10,102 nt of DNA, from positions 1 through 10,102 of the forward strand of contig JAEZDW010000268.1 in assembly GCA_023417955.1 (NCBI GenBank), given 5' to 3'. Origin of the DNA: Bacteroidota bacterium. Its GTDB lineage: Bacteria; Bacteroidota; Bacteroidia; Cytophagales; Cyclobacteriaceae. This document shows, piece by piece, positions 1-5,812 of the stretch. The notes beneath the pieces are model-generated. The model did not search any database and was not told the DNA's origin. It saw only the letters and a program-made list of their open reading frames with translations. Numbering within the stretch: position 1 is the stretch's first letter; each line of letters starts with the position of its first letter. The position numbers and the translations under genes were made by a program.

Positions 1-8
1 ACATCATC

Positions 9-28
9 AAAGGCCCGTAAGGGCCTTT
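9..28. terminator. GC-rich hairpin, possible terminator of an upstream gene
   Basis: A perfect 8-bp stem (AAAGGCCC at 9-16 pairing with GGGCCTTT at 21-28) closes a GTAA tetraloop. The A-run on the left arm and T-run on the right would suit a bidirectional terminator, but the T-run is only three bases and lies within the stem. It sits just before the first ATG of the GIY-YIG remnant, so it more likely ends a gene lying outside the window. The hairpin is seen directly; the terminator role is inferred. Confidence 0.4.
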
Positions 29-36
29 ACCGTTTT

Positions 37-297
37 ATGCCAGCTACATTTTACATCCTCTACTCCGATTCTATTGACTCCTATTACATTGGTCATTGCA
101 CTGAACCAATGGAAGAGCGCCTCCGAACATAATTCAAATCACAAAGGGTTCACTGGTAGAACCAATGATTGGTCGTTTACACCGAACTCTATCCCACCAA
201 AGAGCAGGCTTATGCCCGGGAACGGGAAGTTAAAAAGTGGAAGAGTCGCAAGCGAATTATTAGCCGATTTGTGACGTTTGAAGTCGGAATTTTATGA
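37..297 (+). pseudogene. Frameshifted GIY-YIG endonuclease-family remnant
   Basis: The sequence reads as a small (about 85-90 residue) GIY-YIG nuclease-superfamily protein only if the frame is changed twice. From ATG 37 it gives MPATFYILYSDS...YYIGH...MEERLR and stops at TAA 130-132. The next frame (about 128-172) carries HNSNHKGFTGRTNDW. From 175 the first frame resumes with VYTELYPTKEQAYARERE and KKWKSRKRI, ending at TGA 295-297. These blocks are, in order, the hallmarks of the stand-alone GIY-YIG proteins abundant in Bacteroidota: the YIL/YIG strands, the catalytic-type Arg in ERLR, and the AYARE helix with its Glu. Neither break lies in a homopolymer, so mutation is likelier than a sequencing slip. 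The first break fits a 2-nt loss and the second a 1- or 4-nt loss. The full-length protein cannot be made without recoding. In related proteins the role is uncertain; no function is claimed here. Confidence 0.8.
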
Positions 298-344
298 GAT
301 GGTTAAACATCATTACAGTACTGCCGCTGGCATCTTTTTTTAGT

Positions 345-360
345 GTTCCATTGATGGAAC
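345..360. repeat. Short palindromic hairpin
   Basis: GTTCCA at 345-350 and TGGAAC at 355-360 form a perfect 6-bp inverted repeat around TTGA. A T-run (333-341, one base short of pure at its start) precedes it rather than following it, so it is not a normal + strand terminator. It could be an operator half-site pair or a minor structure. No function can be assigned from sequence. Confidence 0.3.
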
Positions 361-382
361 CATAGGTCTACCCATCTAATAC

Positions 383-408
383 CCTGCCCTTCAATCGGGC
401 AGGCTTTT
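383..408 (+). terminator. Probable intrinsic terminator upstream of otsAB
   Basis: CCTGCCC at 383-389 pairs with GGGCAGG at 397-403 around a 7-nt loop and is followed by CTTTT (404-408). This is a GC-rich 7-bp stem with a short U-tract on the + strand; the opposite strand has no T-run. It would end transcripts coming from the GIY-YIG remnant or genes before it, and so insulate otsAB. The hairpin is certain and its activity is inferred. Confidence 0.5.
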
Positions 409-442
409 GTATCTTTAATCGTTTCGGAGAAAAAAGTTGTGA

Positions 443-2683
443 ATGGCAGAGCAAGAATCTAAAAGACTGATAATCATATCCAATCGACTTCCTTTTCAAT
501 TGCTTGAAAAGGGAAGTAAAATATACCTCAAACAAAGCGATGGCGGTTTAGTCACTGCTTTAAAAAGCTACTTCGAAGGCAGTTCAGACGAAGCTGAGTA
601 CAGCCAGAAGATCTGGCTTGGCTCCGCCGACTTTCCACAAAGGCGATGGGAGAAATATAAGCCTTCGGGCAGCGAGAACTTTCGCGTTGAACCCATCTTT
701 GTCGATTCTAAAGTTTATAGTAAGTATTACAACGGCTTCTGCAATGCAACGCTATGGCCGCTATTTCACTATTTCCCTTCATTCGTCATCTACGACAAGG
801 AATTTTTTGAAATGTACGAGACCGTGAACCGGCAATTCGCCGATAAGCTGATGGAAATTTATCAGCCTGGTGATACGATCTGGGTGCATGACTATCAGCT
901 TTTCCTCCTGCCGGCGATGATCCGTGAAAAAATTCCGAACGCAACAATAGGTTTCTTCCTGCACATACCGTTTCCGTCCTTCGAAATTTTCCGCCTTTTG
1001 CACGGGCCCTGGAAAGAAAAGATCATAAGAGGTTTGCTCGGTGCCGACCTAATCGGTTTTCACACTTCCGAATATGTCCAGCATTTTCTGAAGGCAGTGC
1101 GTATGGTCATGGGGTTAGATCACCATTACCGTGTTATCGGCTACGAAGGCCGCCTTATCAAGGCGGAGCTGTTTCCTCTGGGGATTGACTACGATCTGTT
1201 CCACGATACCGCCATGCTTCCCGAGGTTGTTGAAAACAAGAATACCGTCGTCAACAACTTCACGAACAAAAAGATAATCTTCTCAGTCGACAGATTGGAT
1301 TATACCAAAGGCGTAACGCACCGTCTTGATGGTTTTGAACAATTTCTCGCTGATCATCCCGAGTGGCGCGAGAAGGTAGTGTTCATTTTGGCAGTCGTGC
1401 CATCGCGACAAATCATTTCAAAATATAACGAACGGCGAAAACTGATTGAGGAGCAGGTGGGAAGAATAAATGGAAACTATTCCACATTATCATGGCAACC
1501 TATCATCTACCGGTACAGCCACCTGCCTTTTAAAGAAATGTGTTCTTTGTATCTGGCTGCTGATGTCGGCCTTATAACTCCTTTGCGCGATGGTATGAAT
1601 CTCGTTGCGAAGGAATACGTCGCATGCTGTACGGAGAATCGAGGAGTATTGATCTTAAGTGAACTCGCCGGCGCCGCTTCGGAGATGGGCGAGGCGATCC
1701 TTGTGAATCCGCTTGACAAGTATGAAGTGGCCTCTGCGATCGAGCAAGCACTCACCATGCCGGAAGATGAACAGGAAACTAAGCTTCAACTCATGCAGAA
1801 ACGTCTGAAGAGTTATGATGTGCTGAGTTGGGTTCATGATTTCTTCCAGCAATTGAGTGAAATCCGAATACACCAGGAGCAGGATAATCAGAAGTTCCTG
1901 ACAAGCGATACCAAGCACGAGATCATCCGGCAGTACATTAATGCCGAACAAAGGTTGCTGCTGCTGGACTATGACGGCACACTCGTTGGATTCGCAAAAC
2001 ACCCGAGGGAAGCCGTTCCCGGGAGTACACTCCTGAATCTGATCTCCCATTTAAGTGCAGACCCGAGAACGAATCTTTCAATTATCAGCGGCCGGGATGC
2101 TGCCACCCTTGAGGAATGGTTTGGCCATCTGCCGATAAATCTGGTTGCTGAACACGGGGCGGCTATCCGCCGGAAAGAAGACACCTGGGAGCTTCGACGC
2201 GAATTCGATCAACAGTGGAAGCCTCTGATCCGCCCTACAATGGAAATGTTCTGCAAGCGCTGCCCCGGATCATTTGTCGAAGAAAAAAATCACACACTCG
2301 CGTGGCATTATAGAAACGTTGAACCCGATGCCGGATTCACGCGTTCGCGCGAGTTGCTCGACAACCTGTACCACCTTATCCGCAATGCCCAGCTTCAGGT
2401 CATCGACGGTAACAAAGTTATTGAAGTCCGTGTGGCCGGTATTGACAAGGGCGCAGCAGCCCTTAAGTTACTTGACGAAGGTGAGTACGACTTCGTTATG
2501 GCCGTCGGCGACGACAAAACGGATGAAGACATGTTCCGCGCGTTAAATGACCGGGCCGTCACTATCAAGGTTGGACGCGGTCAAAGCGTTGCAAACTTTT
2601 CAGTCAAGACGCAGCAAGAGGTGATTGCCTTCCTTGAGCAACTCGTAACACAAAGCCACCAGGCATTTGCCAGCAAGGAATAG
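443..2683 (+). CDS. otsAB: Bifunctional trehalose-6-phosphate synthase / trehalose-6-phosphate phosphatase (OtsA-OtsB fusion)
   Basis: This cytosolic enzyme of 746 residues should join UDP-glucose and glucose-6-phosphate to trehalose-6-phosphate and then remove the phosphate to give trehalose. Residues about 8-475 are a GT20 (OtsA) domain. It carries SNRLP (R15), DGGLVTAL (33-40), WVHDYQ (D150), FFLHIPFPS (H174), SVDRLDYTKG (R284, K289) and LRDGMNLVAKEY (D383, E391), matching the sugar-nucleotide and phosphate contacts of E. coli OtsA. Residues about 500-735 are a HAD-type trehalose phosphatase: nucleophile motif LDYDGTL (D509, D511), SIISGRD (S549), AGIDKG (K669) and GDDKTDEDMF (690-698). 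Every key residue I could check is present in both halves, so both activities are expected. ATG 443 is the first possible start, because an in-frame TGA lies directly before it at 440-442. GGAG at 426-429 is rather far (13 nt) to be a normal ribosome site. The cyclo-ligase gene follows 38 nt after the stop. The two-domain fusion is a known arrangement in Bacteroidota. Confidence 0.97.
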   Translation: MAEQESKRLIIISNRLPFQLLEKGSKIYLKQSDGGLVTALKSYFEGSSDEAEYSQKIWLGSADFPQRRWEKYKPSGSENFRVEPIFVDSKVYSKYYNGFCNATLWPLFHYFPSFVIYDKEFFEMYETVNRQFADKLMEIYQPGDTIWVHDYQLFLLPAMIREKIPNATIGFFLHIPFPSFEIFRLLHGPWKEKIIRGLLGADLIGFHTSEYVQHFLKAVRMVMGLDHHYRVIGYEGRLIKAELFPLGIDYDLFHDTAMLPEVVENKNTVVNNFTNKKIIFSVDRLDYTKGVTHRLDGFEQFLADHPEWREKVVFILAVVPSRQIISKYNERRKLIEEQVGRINGNYSTLSWQPIIYRYSHLPFKEMCSLYLAADVGLITPLRDGMNLVAKEYVACCTENRGVLILSELAGAASEMGEAILVNPLDKYEVASAIEQALTMPEDEQETKLQLMQKRLKSYDVLSWVHDFFQQLSEIRIHQEQDNQKFLTSDTKHEIIRQYINAEQRLLLLDYDGTLVGFAKHPREAVPGSTLLNLISHLSADPRTNLSIISGRDAATLEEWFGHLPINLVAEHGAAIRRKEDTWELRREFDQQWKPLIRPTMEMFCKRCPGSFVEEKNHTLAWHYRNVEPDAGFTRSRELLDNLYHLIRNAQLQVIDGNKVIEVRVAGIDKGAAALKLLDEGEYDFVMAVGDDKTDEDMFRALNDRAVTIKVGRGQSVANFSVKTQQEVIAFLEQLVTQSHQAFASKE

Positions 2684-2721
2684 TCGCCCCATTGTCTTAT
2701 TTTAGCGATCAAATCCTCGCA

Positions 2722-3306
2722 ATGACAAAGCAAGAATTGCGGTCGATGTACCTGGCAAAACGTAAGGAATTAAATCACGAGGAAGTTCAAAGCCTTAGCA
2801 GCAGCCTCTCTCACCACCTTCTGACTTTTTTCGACTTTCGTACATTGAAGGTGCTGCATACGTTTCTGCCTATCCCCGTGAACAATGAACCGGATACGCG
2901 TATTATCATTTCAAAGATTAACGCTGCCCACCCTGATGTTCTCATTTGTGTGCCGAAGGTAAAACAGGGTACTGCCGAACTCGAACACTTTGCTCTCACT
3001 CCTGAAACATCATTGGTTGAAAACAAGTGGGGGATTGCCGAACCGGTTGACGCACCTCGTGCTGATGTGAAGTCAATTGATATGATCCTGATCCCTCTTC
3101 TGGCTTTCGACCATCAGGGTAACCGCGTCGGCTATGGGAAAGGATATTATGATCGGTTTCTTTCACAATGCAGACCTGATGCATTGCGGGTGGGCTTGTC
3201 ATTGTTCGATGCTGCCGCCGCCATCTCCGATATTAATGCCGGGGATGTTCCACTGCATTACTGTGTTACTCCTTCAGGGGTTCAATCTTTTAAGCACCGC
3301 AATTAA
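2722..3306 (+). CDS. 5-formyltetrahydrofolate cyclo-ligase (MTHFS family)
   Basis: The 194-residue protein belongs to the 5-FTHF cyclo-ligase family, which uses ATP to turn 5-formyl-THF into 5,10-methenyl-THF and so clears an inhibitory folate form. It begins with the typical basic helix (TKQELRSMYLAKRKEL, 2-17), has FLPIP (48-52) and WGIAEP (103-108), and carries the ATP/phosphate-binding loop NRVGYGKGYYDRF (134-146), the family signature. The length is within the usual 180-200. I chose ATG 2722 because family members start with this helix. An in-frame TTG at 2692 would add ten residues without family character. It lies 38 nt after otsAB on the same strand with no terminator between, so co-transcription is likely. 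There is no obvious functional link to trehalose. The names ygfA and fau are used for homologues; none is established for this organism, so the symbol is left empty. Confidence 0.93.
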   Translation: MTKQELRSMYLAKRKELNHEEVQSLSSSLSHHLLTFFDFRTLKVLHTFLPIPVNNEPDTRIIISKINAAHPDVLICVPKVKQGTAELEHFALTPETSLVENKWGIAEPVDAPRADVKSIDMILIPLLAFDHQGNRVGYGKGYYDRFLSQCRPDALRVGLSLFDAAAAISDINAGDVPLHYCVTPSGVQSFKHRN

Positions 3307-3675
3307 ATTGTGCTACGCGCCTGGGGTCCACGACATTGTGGGCGCACTCAAATTTCACCGGAGGGACGTCCATAGAAATCGCGATTGAGCGAAAAGAATC
3401 CTTGATCGATCAGCCCTGATTTCTAAGGTGATCCGGTATGCATCCTCCACTCTCTGTCCACTCTTCCTCTACTCTTCTCCTATTCCAGGTATACTCTGCC
3501 TCCAGTCTCTGTCCACTCTGCCTCCACTCTTTGTCCAGTCTTTGTCCAGTCATGGGTCGTTCATGGCGCAAGTTATCAATGGTCAATACCCGATAATTCA
3601 GGTTTTGACGTTTGGCTGCTGCCAGGCAGCAATACATCAGAAAATAACGGGATTATTTCGGCCTCGCACGTTCTC
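3307..3675. other. Gene-free gap between convergent genes
   Basis: This 369-nt stretch separates the ends of the cyclo-ligase (+) and aguA (-) genes. No open frame in it resembles a protein. It contains several small palindromes (for example AATCGCGATT near 3377-3386), the 11-bp tandem repeat at 3442-3551, and two small inverted repeats: TGCTGC/GCAGCA at 3617-3631 and AAATAA/TTATTT at 3642-3658. Neither inverted repeat has a T-run, so neither is a convincing terminator. Confidence 0.7.
3442..3551. repeat. 11-bp tandem repeat, ten degenerate copies
   Basis: The 110 bp divide exactly into ten 11-mers with no insertions or deletions, starting at 3442, 3453, 3464 and so on to 3541. The + strand consensus is about TYYSTCCASTC. 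Positions 8 (A), 10 (T) and 11 (C) are identical in all ten units, position 6 is C in nine and position 5 is T in nine. Units 9 and 10 (3530-3540, 3541-3551) are identical, as are units 2 and 7 (TCTGTCCACTC); the middle units 3-5 have diverged most. The + strand is pyrimidine-rich. Flanking 11-mers fit poorly. The pattern was read directly; its role is unknown. Confidence 0.85.
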
Positions 3676-4767
3676 TCAAACGAGGGGTTCCTGCTGACTG
3701 AGGCAGTGGAACGAACCAAGACCCCAAATGATGTCAACTGAATCGAGTCCAATTACCTTCCTGTCAGGAAAGCACTGTTGAATAACATCAAGCGCGCGAT
3801 CATCATTTTTATCACGGAAGACCGGTACAATGACATACTTGTTCGCGATATAGAAATTTGCGTACGAAGCGGGGAGACGCTGATCCTCGTATACTACGGG
3901 AGCAGGCATCGGAAGTTCAACGACGTTAATTTGTTTTCCAGATTCCAGCCGCAGTCGGTTGAGAAGCTTAAGATTTTCCCGTAGCGGCTCGTAATTTTCG
4001 TCATTGCGATTTTCTTCAATAACGGTAACAACGGTGTCCTGATTTACAAAACGTGTGATGTCGTCAATATGTCCATCCGTGTCATCGCCCACGATACCAT
4101 CACCGAGCCAGAGAATGTTGCTTACACCGTAGTAGTCGGCGAGAAACTTCTCCAGTTGTTGCTGGTTAAGATGAGGGTTCCGGTTCTTATTGAGAAGGCA
4201 GGATGTGGTTGTGAGTACAGTACCCATACCGTTGAAATCAACCGAGCCTCCTTCCATCACGATGCCGGGGTAAACTACCGGAATTCCGTAGTAAGCTGCT
4301 ATGCGCGTAGGAATGTTATCATCAAGATCGTACGGTGGATACTTATCTCCCCAGGCGTTATATCCCCAGTCGACGATAATCTTTTTGTATTCCGCGTCGC
4401 GGTTCACGAGAAACGCCGGACCATGGTCGCGGCACCACGCGTCATTTGTTGGATGCAACAGCAAGTCCACCTGTGAAAGATCAGCACCTGCTCTTTCCAG
4501 ATGGCCAAGTGCCTTCGATTTCATTGCCTCGTCAACGACATTAATTTTCACGCGTTGACCTTCAGCCACAAGTTTTATGAACTCAGCATAAACAGGATAA
4601 ATGGTTTCAATTTTTCCGGGCCATGATGCTTCCTTATGAGGCCAGCTGAGCCACATCGCGGATTGAGGTGCAAACTCCGCAGGGAAATAGTAACCGAGTT
4701 CGCGAGGCGTCTTATCACCGGCGAACGCTTTGTAATCCGGTGTACCGGATAGAGACGATGTTGTCAT
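3676..4767 (-). CDS. aguA: Agmatine deiminase (agmatine iminohydrolase)
   Basis: The 363-residue protein is of the agmatine deiminase / Porphyromonas-type peptidylarginine deiminase family. It should hydrolyse agmatine to N-carbamoylputrescine and ammonia in the cytosol. Visible signatures are LSWPHKEASWPG (40-51), TNDAWCRDHGP (107-117), MEGGSVDFNG (171-180), GDDTDGHIDD (227-236; catalytic-type H233), PASYANFYIAN (299-309) and the C-terminal nucleophile segment GLGSFHCLSQQEP (349-361; C355). There is no signal peptide, which argues against a secreted peptidylarginine deiminase. The partner gene aguB lies directly upstream (19-nt gap), which settles the substrate as agmatine with good confidence. 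ATG 4767 is used; roughly the first 20 residues precede the usual family start around RELGYYFPAEFAP, so a modest N-terminal extension is present. No clear Shine-Dalgarno sequence is visible. Confidence 0.94.
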   Translation of the reverse strand: MTTSSLSGTPDYKAFAGDKTPRELGYYFPAEFAPQSAMWLSWPHKEASWPGKIETIYPVYAEFIKLVAEGQRVKINVVDEAMKSKALGHLERAGADLSQVDLLLHPTNDAWCRDHGPAFLVNRDAEYKKIIVDWGYNAWGDKYPPYDLDDNIPTRIAAYYGIPVVYPGIVMEGGSVDFNGMGTVLTTTSCLLNKNRNPHLNQQQLEKFLADYYGVSNILWLGDGIVGDDTDGHIDDITRFVNQDTVVTVIEENRNDENYEPLRENLKLLNRLRLESGKQINVVELPMPAPVVYEDQRLPASYANFYIANKYVIVPVFRDKNDDRALDVIQQCFPDRKVIGLDSVDIIWGLGSFHCLSQQEPLV

Positions 4768-4786
4768 GTTACGCGGGTTCGGGAAA

Positions 4787-5668
4787 CTAATCCTGGTCGA
4801 TGTATCGCTTTGTTATCGGTTCGTAAGAGTCAATACGACGGTCTCTCAGGAATGGCCAGTGCGTGCGGTAGCGATCTGTTTTACTCAGGTCGAGTTCCTC
4901 AACATGTACCTCCTCTTTGTCATGCGTTCCCTGATAAAGGACGGATCCAAACGGGTTCGCGATAAACGATCCTCCCCAGAATTTCATTGCGCCCTGCTGC
5001 TCAAGTCCGACCCGGTTTACGCTAACCACGTGAACGCCATTCGCAACGGCATGGCTACGCTGAATCGTGTGCCATGCATTAAACTGTTCAACGTTCGTCG
5101 CCTCGTCCTGAGAGGTTGCCCAACCGATTGCTGTCGGATAGAACAGAATTTCGGCACCCATAAGCGAAGTAATCCGTGCGCCTTCAGGATACCACTGATC
5201 CCAGCAGATAAGCACGCCGATGGTTGCGAACTTTGTTTTGAAAACTTTATAACCGAGATCACCGGGGGTGAAGTAAAACTTTTCGTAGTAAGCGGGATCA
5301 TCCGGAATATGCATCTTGCGATACTTGCCGAGATAGGTTCCGTCCGCGTCGAGCACGGCAGTTGTGTTATGGTACAAACCCTCCGCCCTCTTCTCGAACA
5401 AAGACGCGATTATTACGACACCCAACTCTTTTGCGAGCTCACTGAGCGTGTTTGTCGAAGGTCCCGGAATCGGTTCGGCCAGCTTGAAGTTGTCATAGTC
5501 CTCTACATCGCAGAAGTAGAGCGAGCGAAACAACTCCTGCAGGCAAACGATTTGTGCGCCTTCCGACGCTGCCTGCCGGATACCTGCAATTGCCTTTTTC
5601 AGGTTTTCATCAGGGTTAGCGGAACAGCTCATTTGAACTGTGCCGACCTTTACCGTTTTCTTCGACAC
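4787..5668 (-). CDS. aguB: N-carbamoylputrescine amidase (nitrilase superfamily)
   Basis: This enzyme hydrolyses N-carbamoylputrescine to putrescine, CO2 and ammonia, the second step after AguA. From the GTG start at 5668 it has 293 residues. It shows the nitrilase triad: E45 in LQELF, K118 in KYRKMH and C155 in ICWDQW. Its other segments (QMSCSANP near the N terminus, LYHNTTAVLDADG, FYPTAIGW, NGVHVVSVNR) are close to AguB proteins. The frame can be extended to a TTG at 5695 (302 residues), but the extra nine residues are not family-like and that TTG falls inside a candidate promoter box. The first ATG would cut into the first conserved strand. The A-rich leader before the GTG suits Bacteroidota. 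It is the first gene of the aguB-aguA operon. Confidence 0.94.
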   Translation of the reverse strand: MSKKTVKVGTVQMSCSANPDENLKKAIAGIRQAASEGAQIVCLQELFRSLYFCDVEDYDNFKLAEPIPGPSTNTLSELAKELGVVIIASLFEKRAEGLYHNTTAVLDADGTYLGKYRKMHIPDDPAYYEKFYFTPGDLGYKVFKTKFATIGVLICWDQWYPEGARITSLMGAEILFYPTAIGWATSQDEATNVEQFNAWHTIQRSHAVANGVHVVSVNRVGLEQQGAMKFWGGSFIANPFGSVLYQGTHDKEEVHVEELDLSKTDRYRTHWPFLRDRRIDSYEPITKRYIDQD

Positions 5669-5692
5669 CTTTATTTGATTTTTTTCTGTGGC

Positions 5693-5722
5693 CAAAAATA
5701 GTGATTCTATTTGTTTTCACAC
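5693..5722 (-). promoter_or_regulatory. Candidate Bacteroidota-type promoter for aguBA
   Basis: On the - strand, TATTTTTG (5700 down to 5693) matches the TAnnTTTG -7 element of Bacteroidota sigma-ABfr promoters. About 19 nt upstream there is only GTG rather than the preferred TTG, so the -33 element is imperfect. A transcript from here would begin around 5685-5690, leaving a short A-rich leader before the GTG start at 5668. The match is seen directly; activity is inferred. Confidence 0.35.
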
Positions 5723-5758
5723 GTAACAGGCGAAAAGGCGAATCCGTTCAAATGGCTC

Positions 5759-5790
5759 AAAAAAAAAGACCCTGCTGGAAGGCAGGGTCT
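5759..5790 (-). terminator. Strong intrinsic terminator of the gltBD operon
   Basis: Read on the - strand, AGACCCTGC (5790-5782) pairs perfectly with GCAGGGTCT (5775-5767) around a 6-nt loop, and is followed by a run of eight T (5766-5759). It lies 22 nt past the gltD stop. This is the clearest terminator in the window and separates gltBD from the aguBA promoter. Confidence 0.9.
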
Positions 5791-5812
5791 GGAAAAAGCC
5801 TTGGCAAGCTAA

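Noticed and set aside
74..274. The 66-codon frame starting at ATG 74 as a genuine small protein
   Set aside because: Only its middle (HNSNHKGFTGRTNDW) is family-like. The rest is out of frame with the GIY-YIG blocks on either side, so it is part of the pseudogene.
410..417. TATCTTTA as a -7 promoter box for otsAB
   Set aside because: It misses the last G of TAnnTTTG, has no TTG at the right distance upstream, and would place the -33 element in the terminator hairpin. Too weak to list as a feature.
2692..2721. TTG at 2692 as the start of the cyclo-ligase
   Set aside because: It adds ten residues with no family similarity, while the ATG at 2722 gives the conserved N-terminal helix and usual length.
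3442..3551. The repeat array as a CRISPR
   Set aside because: Units are 11 bp, directly adjacent and degenerate, with no spacers and no cas genes nearby.
3617..3631. TGCTGC/GCAGCA inverted repeat as a terminator
   Set aside because: The stem is stable with a 3-nt loop, but neither strand has a U-tract after it.
3642..3658. AAATAA/TTATTT hairpin as an aguA terminator
   Set aside because: The stem is only A-T pairs and no T-run follows on the - strand, so it is unlikely to stop transcription.
4766..5701. A 311-codon open frame on the + strand covering nearly the whole of aguB
   Set aside because: It lies exactly antisense to a clearly recognised nitrilase-family gene. Its translation (rich in Cys, Arg and Phe) resembles no family I know. 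Long antisense frames of this sort arise from codon bias.
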